A stretch of 39,302 nt of DNA from a bacterium (GTDB lineage: Bacteria; Patescibacteriota; Minisyncoccia; UBA6257; Colwellbacteraceae), in the NCBI GenBank assembly GCA_021787205.1, contig JAJYME010000008.1, positions 1 through 39,302 on the forward strand. The letters run 5' to 3'. The notes below the pieces were generated by a model. It was not told where the DNA came from. It made no database searches and worked only from the letters and a program-made list of their open reading frames with translations. The translations under genes and the position numbers were made by a program. Below are positions 30,679 to 39,277 of this stretch, in pieces (position 1 is the stretch's first letter; every line of letters starts with the position of its first letter).

Positions 30679-32337
30679 ATGAAAAAACAAAGAGGAATAA
30701 AAGGTTTTACTCTTGTTGAGCTTTTGATCTATACGGCCATCTTTACCATGACCGCCGGACTTTTGACGAGTATCTTGATTATGATCAGCAATATCCAAAC
30801 AAAGGAAAACGCATCATTCGAGGTTACCCGTCAGTTGCAATTCATTACCCAGACCGTCCAGTATGCCATTCGCGATTCGGCGGTCGTTGAAAAGGTATAT
30901 GAAGGAAATGATCCGGCTATTGCCTGTACCCAATTTTGCTCCGTCCTTCTCCGTGAGTCCGATCCGACTCTTGATCCTACCATAATCACTTCCGATGCCG
31001 GAGGGGTCTATATCCAAGAAGGCGCCAATCCGAAGGTTCCTCTGACCTCGACCAAGGTGAGGGTATCAGGCCTGACTTTCAAAAAGACGGATAACCCTGG
31101 CGGCATGTCCACGACGGCAGTCAGCCTTTCCATTGTTTATGACGGAGGCACTCCGGAACTTACCTTTTCCAAATCCCTGACCTCTGCCATCGCCCACGTC
31201 CAGGCCGCCACCTTCGATTCCGAACTCCTGCCTGACACTGATGCCGCAAGAGGGATAGGTAGCTCGACTTTGAGATGGAAGGATGCGACCTTGTCGAATG
31301 GGATTACGATTGTCGGCCCTGAAGCCGTCGGAGATTCGGCTAACATCACGATGAGAATGGGAACGGCTCACGGCTCAAGCAATATAAGCCAATATTATGC
31401 TTCCGGCACTCCCGACAAATATGGTGCCCATATGGATGTCGGCGGCACGCCTTTGCTTTATTTGGAAGCTGACAGCGGCACCGCGACCAGGAGATCATAT
31501 CTTTTGAATAGTAACTTAGGAATCGGGACGGCGAACCCGACATCTCCACTTAATGTGTACAACAATACGGTCTGGACTTCTTATGCCGATAACGAGTACC
31601 CTGCTATCTTTAGAACCAATAGCTATGTTGGCATAAAGGTCAAAGCCGATGGTAATGGCTACGCGCCGGCTTCCGTTGTATTGGAATCAACACAAGGGAC
31701 ATCAAGAGGTCAGGGTATATATTATTCTAATTCTACTACAAGCAATCTATGGTTTTCTGGAACGCCTTATACCAGTTCAAATGATAGGTATATTGTGGCT
31801 TATAAGAGTTCGGCAACTTTTACAGGTGATGTTGCTCAAACTGGCAATGCCTTAATGACAGTTCTAACAAACGGGAATGTCGGTATAGGTATGGTTCCGA
31901 CCTACAAGCTTGATGTTACTGGGGATCTGAGAATCACCGGCACGCCCTATAGAGCCGGTGGGGATATCGCTTGGACCGTCCCTTCTGACGCTAGGTTGAA
32001 GAATATCAAAGGCGATTATACTTCCGGTCTCAAGGAAATCTTAGCCCTGACTCCGGTCCGTTATACCTATAAGGAGAATAAGGAAATGGAGCTTCGCTCC
32101 GACAAGGAATATGTCGGTATTATCGCCCAGGAAGCCCAGAAGGTAATCCCGGAATCAGTTTCGACCGATAGTCGCAATGGCTATCTGACTCTTAATACCA
32201 CCCCGATCTTTTGGAGCATTATCAATGCCATTAAGGATCTGAATAAGTCCGATGATGATTTGAGGGCTCAGATAAAGAGTCAGCAAGAGCAGATAAACGC
32301 CCTTGAGGCCCGGCTTAAGTCCTTGGAGAACAGGTAG
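30679..32337 (+). CDS. Type IV prepilin fused to an S74 intramolecular chaperone domain
   Basis: The ATG at 30679 gives 552 residues. The N terminus is a model prepilin: GIKGFTLVELLIYTAIF (Gly at -1, Glu at +5), with a PilW/GspJ-like body to about residue 180. From there the protein resembles phage tail-spike and adhesin stalks, with beta-rich repeats such as IGSSTLRWKDATLSNG, LGIGTANPTSPLNVYN and VGIGMVPTYKLDVTGDL. The C terminus is a Peptidase_S74 chaperone. Its self-cleavage dyad is in PSDARLKNIKG (near 435-441), followed by YVGIIAQEAQKVIPESV and a C-terminal coiled coil (DDDLRAQIKSQQEQINALEARL) for trimer assembly. I infer a trimeric fibre-like head on a minor pilin, freed from its chaperone by autocleavage. 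It is a single-gene unit. Confidence 0.92.
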   Translation: MKKQRGIKGFTLVELLIYTAIFTMTAGLLTSILIMISNIQTKENASFEVTRQLQFITQTVQYAIRDSAVVEKVYEGNDPAIACTQFCSVLLRESDPTLDPTIITSDAGGVYIQEGANPKVPLTSTKVRVSGLTFKKTDNPGGMSTTAVSLSIVYDGGTPELTFSKSLTSAIAHVQAATFDSELLPDTDAARGIGSSTLRWKDATLSNGITIVGPEAVGDSANITMRMGTAHGSSNISQYYASGTPDKYGAHMDVGGTPLLYLEADSGTATRRSYLLNSNLGIGTANPTSPLNVYNNTVWTSYADNEYPAIFRTNSYVGIKVKADGNGYAPASVVLESTQGTSRGQGIYYSNSTTSNLWFSGTPYTSSNDRYIVAYKSSATFTGDVAQTGNALMTVLTNGNVGIGMVPTYKLDVTGDLRITGTPYRAGGDIAWTVPSDARLKNIKGDYTSGLKEILALTPVRYTYKENKEMELRSDKEYVGIIAQEAQKVIPESVSTDSRNGYLTLNTTPIFWSIINAIKDLNKSDDDLRAQIKSQQEQINALEARLKSLENR

Positions 32338-32383
32338 TCCTCCACTTTTTGCCAAAATCAATTTATGATACAATAAAAACCAT

Positions 32384-32935
32384 ATGAGAGACTTAGTAAC
32401 ACCACGAGAGCCGTATTTTCAATCACAACATTCAAATATGAATAAAAAATCAAATCTTACAACTACCGTTGCGATTTTGTTATCCCTTGCCATTTTAGGG
32501 GCCGCCGCCTGCTTTGTCATTGGTTATGCCTACAGGCCTTACGTTGCCGTTTATCTTTCAACCGGTGATATCTACTACGGAAAGTTGTCTTATTTCCCGA
32601 CCTTGAAACTTATCAACCCTTGGTTTATCCAAAAGACCCAAGACGGTCAGCTCGCTTTATCCAGATTCTCTGACGCTGTCTGGAAACCTGAGAGCGAGAT
32701 CGTTATCGCCAGGGATAAGGTTGTCTTTATCGCCAAGCTTGATAAGACCAGTCCGGTCATTGATGCTATTGATGGAAAGCAATCCGCCGTCCAGCAACAG
32801 CAGCAGGGTCAGCAGACTCAGCCCCAACAGCAGGTCCAGCAACCGGTTCAACAGAACCAGCCAGGAACTAACGATGGCGTTTCCAATCCGACTAAGGACA
32901 CTACCACCAACACCAATCAGCCTAAAAGAAATTAA
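32384..32935 (+). CDS. Membrane-anchored protein with a Gln-rich tail
   Basis: The protein has 183 residues. An N-terminal anchor helix (AILLSLAILGAAACFVIGYAY) is followed by a small beta-rich domain (VAVYLSTGDIYYGKLSYFP...WFIQKTQDGQLALSRFSD). A disordered Gln/Pro/Thr/Asn tail follows, with QQQQQGQQTQPQQQ. The beta part resembles short domains seen in many CPR anchored proteins, with no known function. An alternative start at 32438 (MNKKSNLTT) removes 18 residues and gives a more usual signal anchor. The TACAAT box at 32369-32374 lies 9 nt before the longer start, and I keep that one. It is convergent with comF. Confidence 0.75.
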   Translation: MRDLVTPREPYFQSQHSNMNKKSNLTTTVAILLSLAILGAAACFVIGYAYRPYVAVYLSTGDIYYGKLSYFPTLKLINPWFIQKTQDGQLALSRFSDAVWKPESEIVIARDKVVFIAKLDKTSPVIDAIDGKQSAVQQQQQGQQTQPQQQVQQPVQQNQPGTNDGVSNPTKDTTTNTNQPKRN

Positions 32936-32965
32936 TAAAACACCCTTAAGGGTGTTTTATTTTGC
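32934..32965. terminator. Bidirectional terminator between convergent genes
   Basis: AATAAAACACCC-TTAA-GGGTGTTTTATT is nearly symmetric. It ends the anchored-protein gene (plus) and comF (minus). Confidence 0.9.
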
Positions 32966-33610
32966 TCTGGCAAAAACGAGGTAATCGATCTTTCTGACTC
33001 CGGCGCTTCTCAATATCCTTGCCGCCTCATTCATAGTCGCTCCGCTGGTTCGGATATCATCAACTAAGATGACTTTTTCGGGAATCTGGCTTTGGCTGTC
33101 GATCGCGAATGCCCCTCTGATGTTTTCCATTCTCTCGGCGTCGCTCTCAAGCAGGCTTTGGGGTGTGGTCATTCTTGTTCTTTTCAAGATTGCTAAGACG
33201 GGGATCTTCAATTCCTTGCCTATCCTTCCGGCTAATAATTCTGCCTGGTTAAAACCCCTGGCTCTGAGCTTCCTCGGGTGAAGGGGGACCGGAACGATAG
33301 CTGCCCCAGGAATTGATTCTTCCAACCCGCTGGTTCTTATATGTGCCGTCATGAATCGCGCCATGGGAGCCGCCGCTGATCTGTCACAGTCATATTTCAA
33401 TCTTTTAATGAAGCCGGCTGAGACATCATCGTAGTCAAAGGGTGAATAAACCAGCACTCCGCCACTTTTCTCGGGATTTTTCTTGATGATGATTGCCGAG
33501 AGGCATTTTCCACAGAGATGGTCATCTCTCTCATTATCCAGCAATATCTGATTGCAGGAAATGCAAAAGGTGGGGAATAGGGAATCGAGAATGAAATTTA
33601 ATAAAAACAT
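32957..33610 (-). CDS. comF: ComF-family amidophosphoribosyltransferase-like protein
   Basis: The track adds 50 residues that run into pilM; the ATG at 33610 gives 217 residues with the standard opening MFLLNFILDSLFP. A Cys-x-x-Cys zinc site (CISCNQ...CGKCLS) precedes the phosphoribosyltransferase fold. Blocks are YSPFDYDDVSAGFIKRLKYD, IVPVPLHPRKLRARGFNQAELLA, RMTTPQSLLE, and the PRPP loop VILVDDIRTSGATM. ComF proteins are needed for natural DNA uptake in competent bacteria. Its position divergent from a type IV pilus operon fits a DNA-uptake role, which remains inference. Confidence 0.93.
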   Translation of the reverse strand: MFLLNFILDSLFPTFCISCNQILLDNERDDHLCGKCLSAIIIKKNPEKSGGVLVYSPFDYDDVSAGFIKRLKYDCDRSAAAPMARFMTAHIRTSGLEESIPGAAIVPVPLHPRKLRARGFNQAELLAGRIGKELKIPVLAILKRTRMTTPQSLLESDAERMENIRGAFAIDSQSQIPEKVILVDDIRTSGATMNEAARILRSAGVRKIDYLVFARAK

Positions 33611-33633
33611 TTCTTGTTTTTCGATGTTTCTGT

Positions 33634-33639
33634 TATAAT
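33634..33639 (+). promoter_or_regulatory. Extended -10 box of the pil operon
   Basis: TG-T-TATAAT lies 11 nt before the pilM ATG, within the 40-nt gap shared with the divergent comF. The minus strand reads TATAAC at nearly the same place, so the two promoters may overlap and compete. Confidence 0.65.
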
Positions 33640-33650
33640 TAACATTAATT

Positions 33651-34718
33651 ATGCTTGAAGTTCTTGGTAAAAAAAATATCCTGGGAGTTGATATCGGGAC
33701 CGTCTCTATCAAAGTTGCCGAATTGCAATCAGCCGGAGAGGGGAATTTCTTGCTTACCAATTATGGGATTGCCGAATCGACCGAATATCTTGATCGTTCC
33801 AACAGTGTCATTCAAAGCAGCTCTTTTAAGATTGATGAATCATCCGCGGTGGATATGCTCTCCTTCCTTATCAAGAAGGGGGATTTCAAGACCAAGGACT
33901 GTTGCGCTGCCGTTCCCGGATTCACTTCTTTTACTTCGTTGCTCGAACTTCCGGTTATGTCCGATGCGGAATTAGCCCAGGCCATCCCTTTCCAGGCTCG
34001 CTCGCTTGTCCCTCTTCCCATTTCCGATGTGACTATCGACTGGATGCCGATCGGCACCTTTGAAGATGAGAAGGGAAACAAAAAGCAGCAGATATTCATG
34101 GTTTCCGTTCCTAACGAGACCATCCATACTTACCACAGCATCTTCAAAAAATCCGGACTTAATTTAAAGATGTTGGAAATTGAAGGCATGAGTTTGGCCA
34201 GAGCCCTGTCTAACAAAGGGGATGGCAATATCCTCGTCATTGATATAGGCGCCTTATCAACCTTGATAACTGTCGTATCCAATGGTTCGCTTAAATATTC
34301 GACCCAAACCGATTTTGCCGGCAGTTCGCTGACACAGGCTCTCATCAAAGGCTTGGGTATCTCCTCAAAAAGAGCGGAAATACTAAAGAAACAAAGAGGG
34401 CTCTCCGGTATGACGGGCGAATACGGATTATCCACTTTAATGCAGCCTTTTCTGGATGTTATAATTAATGAAGCAAGAAGAGTCGGGGATATCTTTGAGA
34501 AAAAATATAATCAAAAGATCGAAAAGGTTCTTCTGACCGGCGGTGGCGCCGACCTTGTCGGTATCGATGTCTATATAGCCAAGGCCCTATCTCTCAAAAC
34601 CGAGAAAGGGAACGGCATGGAAAAGATCAAATTCCCGGCGATTGTCGCTCCGATAGCGTCTTGGATAGGTACTCGCTTTGCCGTAGCCTTGGGCGCAGGA
34701 TTAAAAATATTTTATTAA
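33651..34718 (+). CDS. pilM: Type IV pilus assembly protein PilM
   Basis: This 355-residue cytoplasmic actin-like ATPase links the ATPase machinery to the inner-membrane PilN-PilO platform. The first phosphate loop is LGVDIGTVSIKVAEL (about 11-25) and the second is ILVIDIGALSTLITVV. The adenosine motif is KVLLTGGGADLVG near the C terminus. A central SHS2-like insertion (AIPFQARSLVPLPISDVTIDW) is characteristic of PilM. It is the first gene of the operon, and pilN starts 10 nt later. Confidence 0.95.
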   Translation: MLEVLGKKNILGVDIGTVSIKVAELQSAGEGNFLLTNYGIAESTEYLDRSNSVIQSSSFKIDESSAVDMLSFLIKKGDFKTKDCCAAVPGFTSFTSLLELPVMSDAELAQAIPFQARSLVPLPISDVTIDWMPIGTFEDEKGNKKQQIFMVSVPNETIHTYHSIFKKSGLNLKMLEIEGMSLARALSNKGDGNILVIDIGALSTLITVVSNGSLKYSTQTDFAGSSLTQALIKGLGISSKRAEILKKQRGLSGMTGEYGLSTLMQPFLDVIINEARRVGDIFEKKYNQKIEKVLLTGGGADLVGIDVYIAKALSLKTEKGNGMEKIKFPAIVAPIASWIGTRFAVALGAGLKIFY

Positions 34719-34728
34719 ATAACAAATT

Positions 34729-35391
34729 ATGGATGGAGAATTAAACAAAATTTTAGGGGGATCCGGAGGTTCTCTATACCGGCCGGAAGAAAAACCAGTC
34801 TTTACCTGGGGAATCTTGTCGGTTTCAGGGGTAGCTTTCGGTATCGTCTTTTTGATCTATGCCGGCCTAGCCTTCGGCTATAAATCTCTCTTGAATAACT
34901 CTATCGCCGACATCGAGGCGAAGACCAAGGAGATTTCCGCCCAAAGGCAACAGGACGCGGCTGCTAACCAATTCACCTCCGGCTTCATCGACCTCTATTC
35001 CCAAGCGACCAACGCCAAGAAACTATTGGCCGCTCACACCTCCTTCCAACCCGTTTTCGATTTTTTGGAGAACACTACCCGCCCCGATGTTTACTATAAG
35101 ACTATTCAGGTAAGCAAAGATGATAATCTTGTTTCGGTGACCGGGATCGCCAAGGATTATTCCGCCTTCTCGAATCAGATGGCTATCTTTAACGCCTCTC
35201 CTTTGGTCACCGGGACGAGTGTCATGGGCGTAGTTGAAAACGAGGAGGGTATTCCTTTCGATATCAGGATCGCCGTCGTTCCCGAAATGTTCAAATATAG
35301 CGTTTTGCAGCCCTCGATGGCCGGATCGACCGATGCCTCTCAGAACCAGGTGGGAAGCGCTGGATCGTCCCAAAACCAAACAAACCAATAA
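34729..35391 (+). CDS. pilN: PilN-type pilus assembly membrane protein
   Basis: The 220-residue protein has a short cytoplasmic N terminus (MDGELNKILGGSGGS), which in the family binds PilM. One membrane helix follows (WGILSVSGVAFGIVFLIYAGLAFGY, about 28-52). Then come a coiled-coil stalk (LNNSIADIEAKTKEISAQRQQ) and a small ferredoxin-like outer domain, and an Asn/Gln/Ser-rich tail. Sequence identity in this family is low; the call rests on topology, size and position between pilM and pilO. Confidence 0.8.
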   Translation: MDGELNKILGGSGGSLYRPEEKPVFTWGILSVSGVAFGIVFLIYAGLAFGYKSLLNNSIADIEAKTKEISAQRQQDAAANQFTSGFIDLYSQATNAKKLLAAHTSFQPVFDFLENTTRPDVYYKTIQVSKDDNLVSVTGIAKDYSAFSNQMAIFNASPLVTGTSVMGVVENEEGIPFDIRIAVVPEMFKYSVLQPSMAGSTDASQNQVGSAGSSQNQTNQ

Positions 35392-35402
35392 TAACTGACT
35401 TT

Positions 35403-36035
35403 ATGCTCGAAACATTAAAAGATTCAACAAAAAGACTATATAGCTCTATATTGGCCCTTACCCTGATTTCAGGGAGCTTTTACGTCTTCTTTACAATGGT
35501 TGTCCCGGAGTATCAAGCCGACCAGGAATTGAGATCCAAGAAAGCCAGCGAAGAGAAGGTCCTTGCGGAATTTCAAAAAGCTCTTGAAGAAACCAACAGG
35601 CTTAAGGCTACTTATAGCAGCGTCGAGCAATTTAAAAGCCAGCTTAACCAGTTTTTACCCATAAGGGAAGAATTACCCCCGATCATCAACCAGTCTTACG
35701 GCTTAGCCTCCCTCAACAATATCACCTTATCCGGAATCGACTTCCAGGTAAAACCCTCTGGAGAATCGATCAATAAGAAAGTTATCGTCCGTCCGAACTC
35801 AAAGGTAACCATTACCGTCAGGAGTTCTGGGAAGTACGATGATCTTAAGCGTTATATCTCGGACTTGGAAACCAATTTGAGACTTTTTGATCTGGAATCA
35901 ATCAATGTCAGCGGTGGAGGCAAGAAGGATTCTCCTCTTGAAGCTTCGATTTCCTTTGATGCTTATTATCAACCAAAGAGCGTGATCGACAATACGAAAG
36001 CCTCGGGGGCTCAGGATCAGTCCCAATCTCAATAA
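35403..36035 (+). CDS. pilO: PilO-type pilus assembly membrane protein
   Basis: The 210-residue protein has an N-terminal membrane helix (LYSSILALTLISGSFYVFFTMVV). A coiled coil (QELRSKKASEEKVLAEFQKALEE...) follows. The outer ferredoxin-like domain includes INQSYGLASLNNITLSGIDF, VTITVRSSGKYDDLKRYISDLETNLRLFDLESI, and a final strand before a Ser/Gln tail. The GKYDDLKRYISDLE block is the typical PilO segment. It pairs with PilN as the inner-membrane alignment complex. Confidence 0.85.
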   Translation: MLETLKDSTKRLYSSILALTLISGSFYVFFTMVVPEYQADQELRSKKASEEKVLAEFQKALEETNRLKATYSSVEQFKSQLNQFLPIREELPPIINQSYGLASLNNITLSGIDFQVKPSGESINKKVIVRPNSKVTITVRSSGKYDDLKRYISDLETNLRLFDLESINVSGGGKKDSPLEASISFDAYYQPKSVIDNTKASGAQDQSQSQ

Positions 36036-36039
36036 TCAT

Positions 36040-36384
36040 ATGGCCATCATAGTTAAAGAAGAAAAAAAATCTAATATCTTGAAGTTCGTTTTGCCCGGTA
36101 TTATTACGGCCCTGATCGGCACCGGGGTTTACTTTACTTTCTTCTCCGCTGCGCCCCTTATCGCTAATATCTCGACTCCGGAGGGTTATGATGAGTTGGA
36201 AAAAATATCCAAGCTCAAGATCGATGTTAATGGGATTGTTGAATCTCCAGTCTGGAAGAGCCTTAAGGTCAGGGAAAATATCGTACAAGTAGATACGAGT
36301 GTTCCCGAAAAGCGCACCAACCCGATGGAACCGTTAATCGTAAAGTCTCAAGCTCCGGTAGTGACCAAACCGGCGACAAGATAA
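36040..36384 (+). CDS. Small anchored protein in the pil operon, function unknown
   Basis: The 114-residue protein begins 4 nt after pilO and ends 15 nt before pilB. A short basic N terminus (MAIIVKEEKKSN) is followed by a membrane helix (ILKFVLPGIITALIGTGVYFTFF). The extracytoplasmic tail includes ISKLKIDVNGIVESPVWKSLKVRENI and a Pro/Thr-rich end. It occupies the place where Gram-negative operons carry pilP, and the short tail might dock on PilN/PilO. However, there is no lipobox cysteine and no HQ-type beta domain, so I do not call it PilP. Confidence 0.75.
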   Translation: MAIIVKEEKKSNILKFVLPGIITALIGTGVYFTFFSAAPLIANISTPEGYDELEKISKLKIDVNGIVESPVWKSLKVRENIVQVDTSVPEKRTNPMEPLIVKSQAPVVTKPATR

Positions 36385-36399
36385 AAAACAAATAACAAA

Positions 36400-38172
36400 A
36401 TGGACGCTAGAAAACTTGCAGAAGAATTAATAAAAAAAGGCGCCATCTCGGATGAGTTGGCCCAGAGGATTATCAATGAGGCGGCGGCAAGAGCTTACCC
36501 CTTTGAGAAGCTTTTGTATGAAAAAAGGCTTATTGATGAGGTCGCTGTCGCTAATGCCAAATCGGCAATCTTGGGCATCCCTTATCAGAAGATAGACCCG
36601 ACGACAGTCTCAGACGATGTCCTTAAGCTTATCCCCGTTGAAACGGCACAATCTTATGGCATTGTGCCGATTAGCGTCACTAAGGATATGGCAATCGTCG
36701 GCATGGTTAATCCGGACAATGTCGAAGCCCAGGAAGCGCTTAAGTTCCTGGCTCAACAGAATAAGATCTCTCTCGGAGTCTATATCATTACCCCGACTGA
36801 TTTTGAGCTTATCATGCGCCGCTATGTTCCTTTTGAAAAAGAAATCCAGCAAGCATTGAAAGCTATCAATATCAAGGTCTTGGGGCAGACGACCGTCGGT
36901 CAGAAAGTTGTCTCCTTGGATGAAGAGAAGGCTTCAGCTGATGAAGCGCCGGTCATTAAGATCGTCTCCTCGATTCTCCGTGCTGCTGTCGACCAGAAGG
37001 CATCCGATATTCACATAGAACCCCAAAGAGGGAGACTCAGGATCCGTTTTCGTTTGGATGGAAACCTGAAAGAAATCCAATCTTTGCCGATAGAGCTTTG
37101 CGCTGCGATTACCGCTCGCGTCAAAGTCTTGGCCGATCTTAAGATCGATGAGACTCGTATCCCTCAAGACGGAAGGTTCAGAACTATTATCTTTGGACGT
37201 GATGTCGATTATCGTGTCGCCACCCTGCCTACTCCTCTCGGAGAGAAGGTGGTTATCCGTGTTTTGGATCCGCTTTCGACCGTCAAAAATCTCTCCGATT
37301 TGGGACTCGTCGGCCAGAACGCCGAGTGGATCCAGGAAGCCCTAGATAAACCGTTCGGGATGGTCTTGGTCACCGGTCCTACGGGATCTGGTAAGACGAC
37401 CACCTTGTATGCTTTCTTGCAACAATTGAACACCGAGGACGTCAATATCATGAGCATGGAAGATCCGGTTGAATATTTCGTTGATGGGGTAAACCAGTCT
37501 CAGATGAAACCGGAAATCGGCTATACTTTCGCCGCCGGTTTGAGACAGGCTCTGCGTCAAGATCCGGATATCATCATGGTCGGTGAGATCCGCGATGGTG
37601 AGACGGCTTCTCTGGCTGTCCAGGCGGCTCTGACCGGTCACACGGTCCTATCAACCTTGCATACCAATAATGCCGCCGGTGTTATTCCGAGATTGGTTGA
37701 TATGAAGGTTGCGCCTTATCTCTTGCCTCCGGCTTTGTCTATTATGATTGCCCAACGTCTCACAAGGAGGCTTTGCCCGAAGTGCAAGCATCCGGTTCCT
37801 GCGACGCCGGAACAAACCAGGATCATTGAGGAAACCTTGAAGGATATGGCTTCGCGCGTTCGCGAAACCGCTTCTCAAAAGACAGCGCCTTTCCAAGTTT
37901 GGGAGGCTCCGGGTTGCGACTTCTGCAAGGGCAAAGGAACCAAGGGAAGAATGGCAATCTATGAATCGATGAAGATGACCCGCGAGCTCGAAGACGTCAT
38001 AGTCAAGGAGCCGTCCGAAGGTAAGGTGAGAGATGAAGGAAAAAGACAGGGTATGGTCACCTTAAGGCAGGATGGAATCTTGAAAGTTCTGGATGGATCG
38101 ATCGGCATCGAAGAAGTTCTGCGCGAGACGGAAGCTGTCGAGCCGGAAGAGACTGAAACTCAATCATCATAA
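36400..38172 (+). CDS. pilB: Type IV pilus extension ATPase PilB
   Basis: The 590-residue protein has an N-terminal MshEN/GspE-N domain (KLAEELIKKGAISDELAQRI and KIDPTTVSDDVLKLIP) followed by the T2SSE hexameric motor. Walker A is GPTGSGKTTTLY (near 324-335), Walker B is DPDIIMVGEIRD, and the His box is TLHTNNAAGVIPRLVD. An Asp box and ASDIHIEPQ start the motor's first lobe. The zinc site CPKC...CDFCKGKGTKGRMAIYE is complete. It powers pilin polymerisation. The stop and the pilT start share one base (TAATG), so translation is coupled. Confidence 0.97.
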   Translation: MDARKLAEELIKKGAISDELAQRIINEAAARAYPFEKLLYEKRLIDEVAVANAKSAILGIPYQKIDPTTVSDDVLKLIPVETAQSYGIVPISVTKDMAIVGMVNPDNVEAQEALKFLAQQNKISLGVYIITPTDFELIMRRYVPFEKEIQQALKAINIKVLGQTTVGQKVVSLDEEKASADEAPVIKIVSSILRAAVDQKASDIHIEPQRGRLRIRFRLDGNLKEIQSLPIELCAAITARVKVLADLKIDETRIPQDGRFRTIIFGRDVDYRVATLPTPLGEKVVIRVLDPLSTVKNLSDLGLVGQNAEWIQEALDKPFGMVLVTGPTGSGKTTTLYAFLQQLNTEDVNIMSMEDPVEYFVDGVNQSQMKPEIGYTFAAGLRQALRQDPDIIMVGEIRDGETASLAVQAALTGHTVLSTLHTNNAAGVIPRLVDMKVAPYLLPPALSIMIAQRLTRRLCPKCKHPVPATPEQTRIIEETLKDMASRVRETASQKTAPFQVWEAPGCDFCKGKGTKGRMAIYESMKMTRELEDVIVKEPSEGKVRDEGKRQGMVTLRQDGILKVLDGSIGIEEVLRETEAVEPEETETQSS

Positions 38173-39248
38173 TGATCAATTATCAGGAAAAACTAAATCA
38201 ACTTTTGCAGCTTACCGCCAGGCAAGGCGCTTCCGATTTGCACATCGCTGTCGGCCGTCGCCCCACCGTCAGGATTGATGGCTCGCTCATCAGCTTGCAG
38301 CAGGAGCCGATCTTATCGCCAGAAGATGCCCAGGGGTTATCGCTCGCGCTTTTGACTCCGGATCAGAAGGAAAAGCTTTTGAAATTCGGCGATGTCGATT
38401 TTACCTACGCTTATGAAGATAAGGCCCGCTTCAGGACTAATGTCTACTTCCAGAGAGGATTTTTGGCTGCCGCTCTTCGCTTGATTCCAGCTGGGATTAA
38501 GAGTACGGAAGACCTCAGGCTTCCACCAGTAATGCACGAGTTCTCAAAGCTCTCCCAGGGATTTGTCCTGGTGGTGGGACCTGCCGGTCAGGGTAAATCA
38601 ACTACCTTGGCGGCTTTGATTGATGAGATCAATCATAAAAGGATGGATCACATCATCACCGTTGAGGATCCTATTGAATATCTTTTTATCCAGGATAAAT
38701 CGATCATCTCCCAAAGGGAGGTCTCGACCGATTCTCCGGATTTTCACAGGGCTTTGCGCGCTATTCTGCGTCAGGACCCGGATGTCTTGATGATCGGTGA
38801 AATGCGTGACCAGGAATCAATCGCGACCGCTATGACTGCCGCGGAAACCGGTCACTTGGTCTTCTCGACTTTGCATACCAATTCCGCTGCTCAGACCATC
38901 GACCGTATCGTCGATTCTTTCCCGGCGGAACAGCAAGACCAGGCTGCTTCTCAGCTTGCGGCCACGCTCGTCGGGATTATCTCCCAGCGTTTGGTTCCGA
39001 GGATCGGTGGAGGCCGCGTTCCTGCTTGTGAAATCATGATCGCAAACCCCGCCGTCAAGAATCTGATCAGAGAGAAGAAATTCTTTCAGATCGATTTGGT
39101 CATAGAGACGAGTCTTCAGGAGGGAATGATAACCTTGAACCGCTCTCTGGCTGAACTTGTCGTCAGGAAGGAGATTGCCGTAGAGACCGCAGAAACCTAT
39201 TCGCTCAATCCGGGCGAACTGAGACTGTTGCTTGATAGAATGAGATAA
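38172..39248 (+). CDS. pilT: Type IV pilus retraction ATPase PilT
   Basis: The 358-residue motor has the PilT N-terminal PAS-like lobe (ASDLHIAVGRRPTVRIDG). Walker A is GPAGQGKSTTLAAL (near 136) and departs slightly from the usual GPTGSGKST. Walker B is DPDVLMIGEMRD, the His box is TLHTNSAAQTIDRIVDSFP, and the following AIR/C-terminal part includes CEIMIANPAVKNLIRE, as in true retraction motors. The pilus is therefore predicted to be retractile, which fits twitching or DNA uptake. It is the last gene of the operon; pilC and pilD are not in the window. Confidence 0.96.
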   Translation: MINYQEKLNQLLQLTARQGASDLHIAVGRRPTVRIDGSLISLQQEPILSPEDAQGLSLALLTPDQKEKLLKFGDVDFTYAYEDKARFRTNVYFQRGFLAAALRLIPAGIKSTEDLRLPPVMHEFSKLSQGFVLVVGPAGQGKSTTLAALIDEINHKRMDHIITVEDPIEYLFIQDKSIISQREVSTDSPDFHRALRAILRQDPDVLMIGEMRDQESIATAMTAAETGHLVFSTLHTNSAAQTIDRIVDSFPAEQQDQAASQLAATLVGIISQRLVPRIGGGRVPACEIMIANPAVKNLIREKKFFQIDLVIETSLQEGMITLNRSLAELVVRKEIAVETAETYSLNPGELRLLLDRMR

Positions 39249-39277
39249 AAATCGCCCTTGTGGGCGATTTTCTTTAT
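39248..39277 (+). terminator. pil operon terminator
   Basis: AAAATCGCCC-TTGT-GGGCGATTTT is followed by CTTTATTT. The remaining bases to 39302 hold no gene I can see. Confidence 0.9.

Noticed and set aside
36040-36384. PilP
   Set aside because: Position fits, but there is no lipobox and no recognisable PilP beta domain.
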